Shown: positions 1 to 8,739 of the stretch, piece after piece
Numbering within the stretch: position 1 is the first letter of the stretch
Layout: every line of letters starts with the position of its first letter
From: Paenibacillus barcinonensis
GTDB lineage: Bacteria > Bacillota > Bacilli > Paenibacillales > Paenibacillaceae
Direction of reading: 5' to 3'
Length of the DNA: 64,000 bases
NCBI RefSeq assembly: GCF_003217495.1
Contig: NZ_QJSW01000004.1
Coordinates: 337,047 to 401,046, forward strand
Program-made: the position numbers and the translations under genes
The notes under the pieces: model-generated
The model's database searches: none
What the model was told of the DNA's origin: nothing
The model's input: only the letters and a program-made list of their open reading frames with translations

Positions 1-425
1 TTGGATTTGCGCCATTCCCGACACAGAATGGTCAGGAGCCGGGAGCAACTACAATGTCAGGCGGCTGGGCATGGTCGATTCCGGCTCAAGCGAAAAACAA
101 GGAAGCAGCCTGGAAGTTTATGGAGTTTCTGATGAATAAGGAGAATGCAACAGCACGTGTGGTTGCCGAAGGCAGTCTGAGTGCACGAAGTGATTCCACA
201 GAAGTACAAGGATACACGGATCGTCCATATACGAAGGAAGCGCAAGAGCTGCTGAATGTTGCTCACTTCCGCCCGACAAACGATCAATATGCGGCGGTAT
301 CCGCGCAATTGCAAAGCATTGTGGAGAGCATCGCTTCCGGTAAACTGACGCCAGAAGATGCGATCAAACAGTTCAAGGATAATGTCTCACGTTCAGTTGG
401 AGCCGAGCATATTGAAGAGAAATAA
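1..425 (+). CDS. Sugar ABC transporter substrate-binding protein, C-terminal part
   Basis: The reading frame is open from the window edge (frame starting at base 3), so the gene begins outside the window. The visible ~140 residues contain the typical C-terminal part of a family 1 extracellular solute-binding protein: a GGWAWSIPAQAKNKEAAWKFMEFL segment (residues split here only for reference: ligand-site glycine/tryptophan stretch followed by the 'AAWKF' helix) and a late helix ending in APED-like 'TPEDAIKQFKDNV'. It would bind a sugar or oligosaccharide outside the membrane and deliver it to the two permeases encoded directly downstream. The 93-base gap to the first permease has no obvious terminator, so one operon is likely. 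The link to a GH38 mannosidase suggests a mannoside or glycan ligand; this is inference. Confidence 0.9.
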   Translation, partial: GFAPFPTQNGQEPGATTMSGGWAWSIPAQAKNKEAAWKFMEFLMNKENATARVVAEGSLSARSDSTEVQGYTDRPYTKEAQELLNVAHFRPTNDQYAAVSAQLQSIVESIASGKLTPEDAIKQFKDNVSRSVGAEHIEEK

Positions 426-518
426 GTTTTTGGTACAAGATGTTGGGTGAAAAACAGTGATATATTCGGAGGGGGAGCGAACAACTCCCCTTTTTCCGTT
501 TCGAATGGAGAGTGACCT

Positions 519-1385
519 ATGAAAAGAAAAGCCCCGGGAGCATTTCTGTTTCTGATGCCTTCCGTAACACTGCTGCTGGTGTTTTTTATCGTACCGATTG
601 TATTAACAATCTGTTTCGCTTTCACCAATATGGCTTTGACCGGTGCAGCAGCCAAAAATCTGGAATTCGTCGGGTTTCAGAACTTTGTAAACATGTTTCA
701 GGACCCGGATTTTCGAATCAGCGTGTGGCGTACGCTTGTATTTCTGATCTTCTCTGCGGTTATCGGTCAGGTCGTGCTTGGCTTTATCCTTGCCCTGCTT
801 ATGAAAGAAAAAAATGTAACGTTTCGCCGCATCATCGGCATTATCGTTATCGCCGGCTGGGTAACGCCTGAGATTGTTGTGGCGTTCTGTATGGTTGCCT
901 TTTTCAGTGATAACGGTTCGTTGAATCAGATACTGGGCTGGTTCGGCGTGAGCCCCATCTCCTGGCTGTTCAGCTTCCCGATGGTCAGTGTCGTTATCGC
1001 CAACATCTGGCACGGAACGGCGTTTTCCATGATGGTGTACCAGTCGGCACTGGATGATATTCCTAAAGAAGTCGAGGAGGCCGCCATTATTGATGGCTCC
1101 ACCGGATTTCAGATTATTCGCCATATCACCATTCCGATGGTGAAAGGCTCTATTGTAACCAACATGATGCTAGTGACATTGCAGACGTTAGGTGTGTTTA
1201 CCCTGATCTATACGATGACAGGTGGTGGACCGGGCACATCCACGCAGACTTTGCCTATCTTTATGTATAATCAGGCGTTTGTAAACTATCAATTTGGCTA
1301 CGGAACGGCAATATCGCTTGTGCTGCTCTTTATCGGTATTATCGCCAGCCTGTTCTATATCCGTTCCATGAAAGTGAAAGTGTAA
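519..1385 (+). CDS. CUT1 sugar ABC transporter permease (MalF/UgpA type)
   Basis: A 288-residue integral membrane protein of the binding-protein-dependent sugar permease family. It has an N-terminal hydrophobic helix from about residue 8, six predicted membrane segments, and the cytoplasmic EAA loop near residues 184-205 (EEAAIIDG...IPM), which contacts the ATPase. It forms the membrane pore with the next gene. An ATG start with GGAG-type ribosome site ('atggagagtgacct') lies upstream. No ATPase gene is present in the visible operon. In Bacillales a shared MsmX-type ATPase commonly serves such systems, so the same is inferred here. The assignment to family is firm; the substrate is not known. 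Confidence 0.93.
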   Translation: MKRKAPGAFLFLMPSVTLLLVFFIVPIVLTICFAFTNMALTGAAAKNLEFVGFQNFVNMFQDPDFRISVWRTLVFLIFSAVIGQVVLGFILALLMKEKNVTFRRIIGIIVIAGWVTPEIVVAFCMVAFFSDNGSLNQILGWFGVSPISWLFSFPMVSVVIANIWHGTAFSMMVYQSALDDIPKEVEEAAIIDGSTGFQIIRHITIPMVKGSIVTNMMLVTLQTLGVFTLIYTMTGGGPGTSTQTLPIFMYNQAFVNYQFGYGTAISLVLLFIGIIASLFYIRSMKVKV

Positions 1386-1404
1386 TGATGAAGGAGGTGT
1401 GCTT

Positions 1405-2232
1405 ATGATGGTCAAACACGGTATTCAACGTAAAATCCAGTATGGCATTCTGGTCTTCCTCGGCCTTTGCTTTCTATTGCCGCTGCTCTGGATTATTCTC
1501 GCATCCTTTGATCCCAATGCACAGCAAGGCATCAAGATGCCTTCAACCTGGACGCTGCAAAATTTCAAGGATGTTCTTAGTGATGAAAGCAATCTGCGCT
1601 CGTTCGGTGTAGGTCTGGTTCTGTCAGGAGGGCAGGCGATACTTGTTGTTGCTGTATCTGTACTGGCAGCCTATCCGTTGTCCCGCTACGAGATGCGGTT
1701 TAAGAAAAGCTTCTTGTTATCCATTCTGTTTATGACGGCTTTGCCGATTACAGCGGTGATGGTTCCCGTGTTTCAGATGTTTCTATTCTTCAAAATGCAG
1801 AACTCCATCATTGCCACGATGCTGTTTCTGACCGCTTCATCTCTGCCTTATGGAATCTGGATGATGAAGAATTTCATGGATTCGGTTCCGATTGATCTGG
1901 AGGAATCCGCGTGGATTGATGGTGCTTCCGTCTGGAGAGGCTTGCGCAGCATTGTCGCTCCACTGATGCTGCCAGGCATTGCCACGATCGCCATCTTTAC
2001 CTTTTCAGGCAGCTGGGGCAACTTTTTTGTACCGTATATACTGCTTCAGACCCCGGAGAAACTGCCTGCTTCTGTTACGATTTATCAATTCTTCGGCAGT
2101 CACGGCATGGTAGAGTACGGCAGACTTGCTGCCTTCTCGATGTTATACACGATGCCTTCCGTTGTACTTTATATCTTCTCCCAGCGGTATATGTCCAAAG
2201 GCTTCAGCATGGGCGGAGCAACAAAAGGATAG
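1405..2232 (+). CDS. CUT1 sugar ABC transporter permease (MalG/UgpE type)
   Basis: A 275-residue membrane permease and the partner of the preceding one. An N-terminal membrane helix (about residues 10-30) is followed by five more hydrophobic segments. The EAA loop is near residues 164-185 (LEESAWIDGAS...). A GTG at 1399 is in frame, but the ribosome site AAGGAGG at 1391-1397 sits at the right distance for the ATG at 1405, which I chose; the ATG at 1408 is also possible. It lies 19 bases after the first permease and 12 bases before the mannosidase, so all are probably co-transcribed. It imports a carbohydrate across the cytoplasmic membrane; the ligand is not readable from the sequence. Confidence 0.92.
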   Translation: MMVKHGIQRKIQYGILVFLGLCFLLPLLWIILASFDPNAQQGIKMPSTWTLQNFKDVLSDESNLRSFGVGLVLSGGQAILVVAVSVLAAYPLSRYEMRFKKSFLLSILFMTALPITAVMVPVFQMFLFFKMQNSIIATMLFLTASSLPYGIWMMKNFMDSVPIDLEESAWIDGASVWRGLRSIVAPLMLPGIATIAIFTFSGSWGNFFVPYILLQTPEKLPASVTIYQFFGSHGMVEYGRLAAFSMLYTMPSVVLYIFSQRYMSKGFSMGGATKG

Positions 2233-2244
2233 GAGGAAACACAG

Positions 2245-5028
2245 ATGACAAACCCCAAAACAGCACATCTGATCTCACACACGCATTGGGATCGGGAATG
2301 GTACATGCCATATGAGCATCATCATGTGTTGCTGGTTGAACTCATGGATACGCTGCTGGATACGCTTGATCAGGACCCGGAATATCGTTATTTTCATCTG
2401 GACGGGCAGACGATTATTCGTGAGGATTATTTACAGGTTAGACCGGACCAGCAGGAGAGGCTGGATCGTTACATTCGTGAAGGACGCATTCAATTTGGAC
2501 CGTGGTACGTGTTACAGGATGAATTTCTGACGAGCAGTGAGGCCAACCTGCGGAATCTGCTGATTGGGCATCGGGATGCCCAACCGTTCGGAGTGATCTC
2601 CAAAACCGGATATTTCCCGGATTCCTTCGGTAATATGGGACAGGCTCCACAGATTTTGCAGCAGGCGGACATTCAGAATGCCATCTTCGGGCGCGGGGTA
2701 AAGCCTACCGGATTCAACAACGCTGTTGTGGATGCGGAAGCGTATGAATCCCCTTATTCAGAGATGATCTGGCGTTCACCGGATGGCTCGGAGGTGCTTG
2801 GTATTCTGTTTGCGAATTGGTACTGCAATGGAATGGAAGTGCCTGTGGACCCGGAGCAAGCGAAAGTGTACTGGGACAAAAATCTGCAGGATGCCGAGAA
2901 ATTCGCATCAACACCGCATTTGCTTTTCATGAATGGTTGTGACCACCAGCCGATACAGACGGACCTGCCTGCGGCACTTCGAACCGCCTCTGAGCTGTAT
3001 CCTGATATTCATTTTGTACACTCCAATTTCGATGACTACATCGAGGCGGTGTCCCGGCATGTCCCGGACAATCTGGCGACGATCCAAGGTGAGCTCCGCA
3101 GTCAGCACACGGACGGTTGGGGAACGCTGGTGAATACGGCCTCGGCGCGTGTGTATCTGAAACAGTTGAATCAGCAAGGACAGACGTTATTGGAAAAGGT
3201 AGCGGAGCCCCTTGCAGCGATGGCGCATGCTGCGGGCGTCAAAGCATACCCGCATCATCTGCTCACTCATGCGTGGAAGATGCTTATGCAGAACCATCCA
3301 CATGACAGCATCTGTGGCTGCAGTGTGGATGAGGTGCACCGCGAGATGGTGACCCGGTTTGCCAAAAGCAGACAGCTGGCCGAGAAGCTTGTGTCCCAGA
3401 CGGCTCAGGCCATTGGCGAATCCGTTGATGTAAAGTCGAGCGAAGCCTGGGGAGAGGATGCGGTGCTGTTCACCGTTCTGAATACAGCGGGATGGACAAG
3501 AAATGGCATCATTGAGCAGGAGCTGATTGTAGATAAAGCCTTTTTCCCGGAAGGACCGAATCCGCAGGCGCTTGCGCGCAAACTTGAAGAAGCCGCGCTG
3601 CCAGCATATCAGATCGTCGATTCAGCAGGCAATATTTATGAGGCAGAGATTGTTGATCTCGGGGTTCACTTCGGTTATGAGCTGCCCAAAGACCGTTTCC
3701 GACAGCCATATATGGCCCGTAAAGTTAAGGTGACTTTCCAGGCGAGGCAGGTTCCCGCTCTTGGTTATCAGACCTATGGTCTGGTACCGGCCAGAGAACA
3801 GAAGAGCAGTTCGGTGAACGGCGTTCAGGCTGAGGGAAATGTGATGGAAAATCAATATTTGCGTCTGGCCGTGCTGGATAACGGAACGGTTACATTGTTG
3901 GATAAACGATCAGGTAAGGAATATGTTGGACTGAATGCCTATGAGAATACGGGTGATATCGGTAATGAATATGTGTATCGCCAGCCGGATGGGGAGCAGG
4001 CAATTACTACGGAGCACCTCCAAGCCGAGCTGCGTCTCCTGGAACATACACCTTATCGTGCTGTCATGGAAAGTGTGCTGCATTGGCACATTCCGGCCGG
4101 GGCAGATGAATTGTTTGAGCAGGAGAAGCGGTATATGATTCCGTTTACGGAGCGCAAGGCGCAGCGTGTTCAGGATACGGTTCCTCTCACAATCACCACA
4201 ACGTATACACTTGAAGCAGAGAGTGATATGGTCAAAGTGAGAACTGAGTTTAATAATCAGGCAAGGGATCATCGTCTGCGTGCATTATTTCCGTCCGGCC
4301 TGGTGACCGACAGTCATTCTGCTGATTCCATCTTTGAAGTCGCCAAACGGCCGAACACTCCGGCGAAGGAGTGGGTGAACCCAAGCAATGCACAGCATCA
4401 GCAGGCATTCGTATATGTGACGGATGAAGCAACAGGACTGATGGTTGCTAACAAAGGGCTGAATGAATACGAGATTTTGCAGACGTCCTCAGGGAGCACA
4501 ATTGCTGTCACCTTGCTTCGCGCTTCGTCCGAGCTGGGAGATTGGGGGGTATTCGAGACACCGGAAGCCCAGTGCCAAGGGCCCCAATCAGTGGAATATG
4601 CACTGATTCCGTTTGCAGGAGATGCAGCGAGGTCTGGAGCTTGCGCAAGCGCCTATGTGTACCCTATACCATGGACGACGGTGCAACTCGGGACTCTTGC
4701 TCATACGTACGCCAAGGAAGCTCTGCCGATAGATGGAGTCAAGGCAGGCGAATCGACATTACCACCGTACAAGCAGTGGCTTGACTGGAACAGCGAACAT
4801 TCCACACTCGCTTTTTCCACCTTCAAGATTGCTGAAGAAACGGGTGATGTTATTGCGCGTTGGTTTAACTTAACTGCTGAGTCGGCTGAGCTACAGGCAC
4901 AGACAGGTTTCGAATGTACTGCCGTGTATGAGAGTGATGTGCTTGAACGGGTAAAGGATACGCTGGAAGAGAAGCTACAGATGGTATCGGGACATAAGAT
5001 TGTTACCCAGGGATATCAACTGTGTTAA
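2245..5028 (+). CDS. GH38 alpha-mannosidase
   Basis: A 927-residue cytoplasmic glycosidase without signal peptide. The N-terminus carries the GH38 zinc-site motif SHTHWDREW (residues 11-19). The segment YFPDSFGNMGQ contains Asp126, the likely catalytic nucleophile (family pattern PDxFGxxxQ). A NHPHDSICGCSVDEVH segment around residue 350 supplies a further conserved zinc/active-site region, and the rest is the usual beta-sandwich C-terminal half. The length fits bacterial MngB-like enzymes (about 870-1000 residues), which hydrolyse alpha-mannosides or mannosyl-glycerate derivatives. It follows two sugar permeases by 12 bases with AGGAGG upstream. The operon therefore likely imports a mannose-containing oligosaccharide and cleaves it inside the cell. 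Exact linkage specificity is unknown. Confidence 0.93.
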   Translation: MTNPKTAHLISHTHWDREWYMPYEHHHVLLVELMDTLLDTLDQDPEYRYFHLDGQTIIREDYLQVRPDQQERLDRYIREGRIQFGPWYVLQDEFLTSSEANLRNLLIGHRDAQPFGVISKTGYFPDSFGNMGQAPQILQQADIQNAIFGRGVKPTGFNNAVVDAEAYESPYSEMIWRSPDGSEVLGILFANWYCNGMEVPVDPEQAKVYWDKNLQDAEKFASTPHLLFMNGCDHQPIQTDLPAALRTASELYPDIHFVHSNFDDYIEAVSRHVPDNLATIQGELRSQHTDGWGTLVNTASARVYLKQLNQQGQTLLEKVAEPLAAMAHAAGVKAYPHHLLTHAWKMLMQNHPHDSICGCSVDEVHREMVTRFAKSRQLAEKLVSQTAQAIGESVDVKSSEAWGEDAVLFTVLNTAGWTRNGIIEQELIVDKAFFPEGPNPQALARKLEEAALPAYQIVDSAGNIYEAEIVDLGVHFGYELPKDRFRQPYMARKVKVTFQARQVPALGYQTYGLVPAREQKSSSVNGVQAEGNVMENQYLRLAVLDNGTVTLLDKRSGKEYVGLNAYENTGDIGNEYVYRQPDGEQAITTEHLQAELRLLEHTPYRAVMESVLHWHIPAGADELFEQEKRYMIPFTERKAQRVQDTVPLTITTTYTLEAESDMVKVRTEFNNQARDHRLRALFPSGLVTDSHSADSIFEVAKRPNTPAKEWVNPSNAQHQQAFVYVTDEATGLMVANKGLNEYEILQTSSGSTIAVTLLRASSELGDWGVFETPEAQCQGPQSVEYALIPFAGDAARSGACASAYVYPIPWTTVQLGTLAHTYAKEALPIDGVKAGESTLPPYKQWLDWNSEHSTLAFSTFKIAEETGDVIARWFNLTAESAELQAQTGFECTAVYESDVLERVKDTLEEKLQMVSGHKIVTQGYQLC

Positions 5029-5073
5029 GTCCGTGAAGGGCCCGTCATCATTAGTATGAAGCTTGAGCATTCC

Positions 5074-5146
5074 AAAATACGGGAAGCTGCTAATATGCGG
5101 CTTCTCGTATTTTCAGGTTAGCCAGTAATTACTGGCTGGCCTTTTT
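5074..5146 (+). terminator. Tandem hairpin terminator after the mannosidase operon
   Basis: Two hairpins lie side by side. The first pairs AAAATACGGGAAGC (5074-5087) with GCTTCTCGTATTTT (5100-5113). The second is the perfect palindrome AGCCAGTAATTACTGGCT (5120-5137), followed closely by CCTTTTT. It ends the sugar operon before the independent unit starting at 5321. The rest of the gap (5147-5320) is AT-rich and shows no gene. Confidence 0.75.
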
Positions 5147-5320
5147 GGGGTTGCTAGAGATGAGCGAGGAATTGGTATAAACAGCTTTAGTATTATTTAT
5201 GTAAACATATGTCGTAATATTATATATTTATTGTCGTGAGTTTCGATTAAAAATAGATGCACCATATGATACCTTATAGGTAAATGTCAGAATATTGTAT
5301 ACTATGGAGGGAAGACATTC

Positions 5321-6325
5321 GTGACCATTCGTATAGGTAAAATCAGCTTGTGGCATGTTCATGCATGGGATTACATCAAACAAGTACAGGAGCATCAGGA
5401 TACCGTTATGGCGGCTGTTTGGGATGAAGATGCAAAGCGGGGGCAGGAAGCGGCTGACCGGCTGAAGGTTCCCTTTTATGCATCTCTTGACGATATGCTG
5501 GCTCAGGATAACATTGATGCGGTTATTGTAGATGCACCAACACGTCTGCATGGAGAAGTCATTACATCCGCCGCCAAGGCAGGCAAACATATTTTTACCG
5601 AAAAAGTCATTGCAGCTACACAAGCGGAGTCCAATGTTATTTTGAAAGAGGTTCAGGCGAATCAGGTGAAAATGACGGTTTCTTTACCGCGTCTCTATGC
5701 TGGTTATACGGCTACGATTCAGGAAGTGCTTGAACGGGGAATGCTTGGACAAATTACGTATGTAAGGGTGCGGTTATCTCACGATGGCGCAATTACAGAC
5801 TGGCTGCCACAGCATTTCTACAGCTTGCAGGACTGCCAGGGCGGGGCTTTGATTGATCTGGGCTGTCACCCGATGTACTTGACCCGCTTGTTTCTGAATC
5901 AGGAAGTTACCGGGGTAAACGCAAGCTTTGGATATATTACAGGCAAAGAAGTTGAGGATAATGCAGTGGCAACACTATCGACCGATTCGGGAGCGATTGG
6001 AGTAGTGGAGGCGGGGTTTGTGAATAGCTATTCGCCATTTACTATTGAGGTACATGGTACACAGGGCACAATGCTGTATGGTACACCTGAGGATAAATTG
6101 CTGATTCGCACGAAGGAAGGGGAGAAAGCGTATAGCGAATGGACAGAGCTTCCTGTTGCCGAAAATGTAGAAAGCGCATTCAATCAATGGGTGTCGCATA
6201 TCCAGCAGGATACAGAAGCCAGCGATAACCTGGATATGGCGATGGAGTTAACTCGCCTGATGGAAGCAGCGAATCGTTCAGCGAAGGAAGGCCGACGTGT
6301 TGCTCTCGATGAGCTGGAGAGCTAG
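5321..6325 (+). CDS. Gfo/Idh/MocA-family oxidoreductase, atypical N-terminus
   Basis: A 334-residue NAD(P)-dependent sugar/cyclitol dehydrogenase family protein. A Rossmann domain occupies about residues 1-120 and the C-terminal alpha/beta domain residues 125-330 (GGALIDLGCHPMYLTR matches the family's substrate-domain motif). It starts with GTG at 5321 behind GGAGGG at 5306-5311. Two points are odd: the usual GxGxxG loop is replaced by 'GKISLWHVHAW', and the family EKP motif reads 'TEKVI', keeping the lysine but not the proline. Cofactor binding may differ. It is followed after 23 bases by an AraC regulator and then a second Gfo/Idh gene, so the three form one operon for sugar oxidation or epimerisation; the substrate is unknown. 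Confidence 0.88.
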   Translation: MTIRIGKISLWHVHAWDYIKQVQEHQDTVMAAVWDEDAKRGQEAADRLKVPFYASLDDMLAQDNIDAVIVDAPTRLHGEVITSAAKAGKHIFTEKVIAATQAESNVILKEVQANQVKMTVSLPRLYAGYTATIQEVLERGMLGQITYVRVRLSHDGAITDWLPQHFYSLQDCQGGALIDLGCHPMYLTRLFLNQEVTGVNASFGYITGKEVEDNAVATLSTDSGAIGVVEAGFVNSYSPFTIEVHGTQGTMLYGTPEDKLLIRTKEGEKAYSEWTELPVAENVESAFNQWVSHIQQDTEASDNLDMAMELTRLMEAANRSAKEGRRVALDELES

Positions 6326-6348
6326 ATCAGGTTAAGGAGGAAGGGGTC

Positions 6349-7275
6349 TTGAGTCTATATCCGTATGGGAAAATGCTCGACCGGCAGGATCTGCTGGAAC
6401 GGCTTGATATTATCGTGGTATGGGGACATTACGAAATTCGTGTGCTGCGTTTCCATCTGACGACGTTTCCAGCGGGACGTATTGTGGATTTTCATAACCA
6501 TGCGGAATATGAATTCCATCTGATCCCCAGAGGCAAAGGCAAGGTGATTATTGATGATCAGTCTCATGCATTATCTGAAGGCATGTTATATCTGACCGGA
6601 CCTGGTGTTATTCATTATCAGGAGGCGGACGCGGAGGAGGATATGGATGAGCTATGTCTTCACGTGGACATTGTACATAAGCCTCGAGAGCATGTCGATC
6701 CATGGGAGGCTGCGGAATCGGAGGAGACGATTGAAAAGCTGAGCACACTGCCACATATTCCCGTTCAGGACTATCACCGTGCGATGTCGTGTTTTCTTGA
6801 AGCCTATGAAGCCTGCGATCATAAAATGGTCGGATATTATACCTCGATCAAGCAGCTGGTAGTCAGCATCCTGCTCAAAACCGTTCGCGCGTATGATAAC
6901 GGCGGCATTCGGGCTGAAGCACCTGTGCGGGACATGACGGCATATCGTTATGATTTTGCAGTGCAATACATGGAGGCTAATCATGCTTCGGCTGTAACAC
7001 TGGAGCATGTCGCCGAGAAGCTGCATATCAGCAGTCGTCAGCTGCAACGTATCTTCTACCAGGTGCAGCCAGATATGCCGTTCAGCCGCGTGCTGGAAGA
7101 TATTCGTTTGCGCGCAGTGTGCCATACTCTTCAGGAGAGCAATGCCTCCATTGAGCAGATTGCACTGGCCTCCGGCTTTAACAACGCCAACTACTTACAT
7201 GCTGTGTTTCGCAAGCGTCTCGGGATGACCCCGTCGGCTTTTCGCAAAATGAAGCAACCAATCTCCGTAAAATAA
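6349..7275 (+). CDS. AraC-family transcriptional regulator with cupin domain
   Basis: A 308-residue regulator starting with TTG at 6349, supported by AAGGAGG at 6334-6340. The N-terminal half contains a cupin fold with FHNHAEYEFHLIPRGKGKV (metal/sugar-binding strands, about residues 45-65). The C-terminal 100 residues hold the double helix-turn-helix (AVTLEHVAEKLHISSRQLQRIFY and the IEQIALASGFNNANYLHAVFRKRLG signature). It is sandwiched between two Gfo/Idh dehydrogenase genes with short spacers, so it most likely senses a sugar and controls this operon. No operator was identified. Confidence 0.92.
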   Translation: MSLYPYGKMLDRQDLLERLDIIVVWGHYEIRVLRFHLTTFPAGRIVDFHNHAEYEFHLIPRGKGKVIIDDQSHALSEGMLYLTGPGVIHYQEADAEEDMDELCLHVDIVHKPREHVDPWEAAESEETIEKLSTLPHIPVQDYHRAMSCFLEAYEACDHKMVGYYTSIKQLVVSILLKTVRAYDNGGIRAEAPVRDMTAYRYDFAVQYMEANHASAVTLEHVAEKLHISSRQLQRIFYQVQPDMPFSRVLEDIRLRAVCHTLQESNASIEQIALASGFNNANYLHAVFRKRLGMTPSAFRKMKQPISVK

Positions 7276-7306
7276 TATAACCATTACTAAAGTGAGGGTG
7301 ATCAGG

Positions 7307-8392
7307 ATGAGTAAAGTATATCGTATTGGAATTATCGGCTGTGGGGGCATTGCAAATGGCAAACATCTGCCGAGCCTGAGTAAGCTGGATAACGTTGAAC
7401 TGGCTGCTTTCTGTGACATTGTAAAGGAGCGTGCAGAGCAGGCGAAGAAGCAGTACGGTTCCGAAGGGGCAGAGGTATACACGGATTATAAGGAGCTGCT
7501 GCAGGACGCTTCGCTGGATATTGTGCATGTGCTTACACCGAACATTTCCCATGCGGAGATTTCCATAGCGGCGCTTGAGGCAGGCAAACATGTCATGTGT
7601 GAAAAGCCGATGGCAAAGACGGCAGCAGAAGCGCAGCTTATGCTGGAAGCCGCAGAACGTACGGGGAAAAAGTTGACCATCGGATACAATAACCGTTTCC
7701 GTCAGGACAGTCTGTATCTGAAGCAGCTGTGTGATGCAGGTGAGCTTGGTTCGATCTATTTTGCCAAAGCCCATGCCATTCGAAGAAGAGCTGTGCCGAC
7801 CTGGGGTGTATTTCTGGATGAAGAGAAGCAGGGCGGGGGCCCGTTGATCGACATTGGAACACATGCACTGGATCTCACGTTGTGGATGATGAATAATTAT
7901 CAGCCGAAAGTGGTGCTTGGCACGACACATCACGAACTTTCCCAGAGAGAAAATGCGGCGAATGCATGGGGCCCCTGGGACCCTCAGCAGTTCTCGGTTG
8001 AGGATTCGGCTTTTGGTATGATCGTGATGGAAAATGGGGCAACCATCATGCTGGAATCCAGCTGGGCATTGAACTCTCTGGATGTGGATGAGGCCAAATG
8101 CAGCCTGAGTGGTACCGAAGCAGGTGCGGACATGAAAAATGGACTTCGAATTAATGGTGAGAAGTTCAGTCGCCTGTACACTAACGAGATTGAACTAAGC
8201 TCGGGCGGTGTTGATTTCTATGAAGGAGCTTCTGAAGATGCGCCGGACATCGAGATGAGAAAATGGATCGAAGCGATCGACAAGGATATCGAGCCGGTGG
8301 TTACACCCAGACAGGCGCTGGTGGTTTCACAGATTCTGGAGGCCATCTACGAGTCTGCACGGACGGGCAAAGCAGTTTACTTTAATAACTGA
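7307..8392 (+). CDS. Gfo/Idh/MocA-family oxidoreductase
   Basis: A 361-residue dehydrogenase with the canonical N-terminal nucleotide loop GIIGCGGIANGKHLPSL, the EKP motif (CEKPMAKT, around residue 95) and the substrate-domain motif GGGPLIDIGTHALDL. An in-frame GTG at 7292 lies within the ribosome-binding region 'agtgaggg', so the ATG at 7307 is preferred. It likely oxidises or isomerises a sugar or inositol-type hydroxyl with NAD(P). It ends just before a strong terminator and closes the operon 5321-8392. Its intact motifs contrast with the divergent paralogue at 5321, which suggests the two are not redundant. Confidence 0.92.
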   Translation: MSKVYRIGIIGCGGIANGKHLPSLSKLDNVELAAFCDIVKERAEQAKKQYGSEGAEVYTDYKELLQDASLDIVHVLTPNISHAEISIAALEAGKHVMCEKPMAKTAAEAQLMLEAAERTGKKLTIGYNNRFRQDSLYLKQLCDAGELGSIYFAKAHAIRRRAVPTWGVFLDEEKQGGGPLIDIGTHALDLTLWMMNNYQPKVVLGTTHHELSQRENAANAWGPWDPQQFSVEDSAFGMIVMENGATIMLESSWALNSLDVDEAKCSLSGTEAGADMKNGLRINGEKFSRLYTNEIELSSGGVDFYEGASEDAPDIEMRKWIEAIDKDIEPVVTPRQALVVSQILEAIYESARTGKAVYFNN

Positions 8393-8404
8393 TTCGCTAT
8401 TCCC

Positions 8405-8440
8405 AAACCTCTGTCCCTTTCACAAGGGAAGGGGTTTTTT
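8405..8440 (+). terminator. Rho-independent terminator after the Gfo/Idh operon
   Basis: The hairpin AACCTCTGTCCCTT-TCAC-AAGGGAAGGGGTT is followed by six T. The remainder of the gap to 8668 shows no supported gene. A 65-codon open frame at 8524-8721 has no ribosome site, is not protein-like and runs through the promoter and operator below. Confidence 0.85.
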
Positions 8441-8668
8441 GTGCATTTGTTAAGAAGTATAGAGAGCAGAGGAGCCGTCCCATCTGCAAGCAGACAGAAC
8501 GCTAACTCATTTTTGTTAGTGTAATGAACAAGTGCCTGCACTATGGTAATGAGGCTTTGCACAGTAGCAGCAGCCCTTTTATACTCTGTTCACCAGGTGT
8601 ATCTCGACATGAAGAGAGTGGATTTGAAGCGGAAAACGAAATAAATGTTGTTGTTTATGAAAAAAGTA

Positions 8669-8718
8669 TTGCATATCAGTTTAGTCGGAATTATATTAAT
8701 GGTATAAGGTCTAGACCA
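8669..8718 (+). promoter_or_regulatory. Sigma-A-like promoter with GntR-type operator
   Basis: The -35 box TTGCAT (8669-8674) and -10 box TATATT (8692-8697) are separated by 17 bases. Ten bases downstream, over the expected transcription start, lies AGGTCTAGACCA (8707-8718) with the perfect palindrome GGTCTAGACC. This resembles GntR-superfamily operators (core GTCTAGAC). The next gene encodes a GntR regulator, so negative autoregulation of the whole downstream operon is inferred. Confidence 0.7.
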
Positions 8719-8739
8719 TAAACAGATCGGGGTGTTCAA

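Noticed and set aside
603..1124. 173-codon open frame on the - strand inside the first permease gene
   Set aside because: It is the antisense shadow of a clear membrane-protein gene and has no ribosome site or family features.
8524..8721. 65-codon open frame upstream of the GntR gene
   Set aside because: No ribosome site; it runs over the -35/-10 boxes and the operator; the translation has no protein-like pattern.
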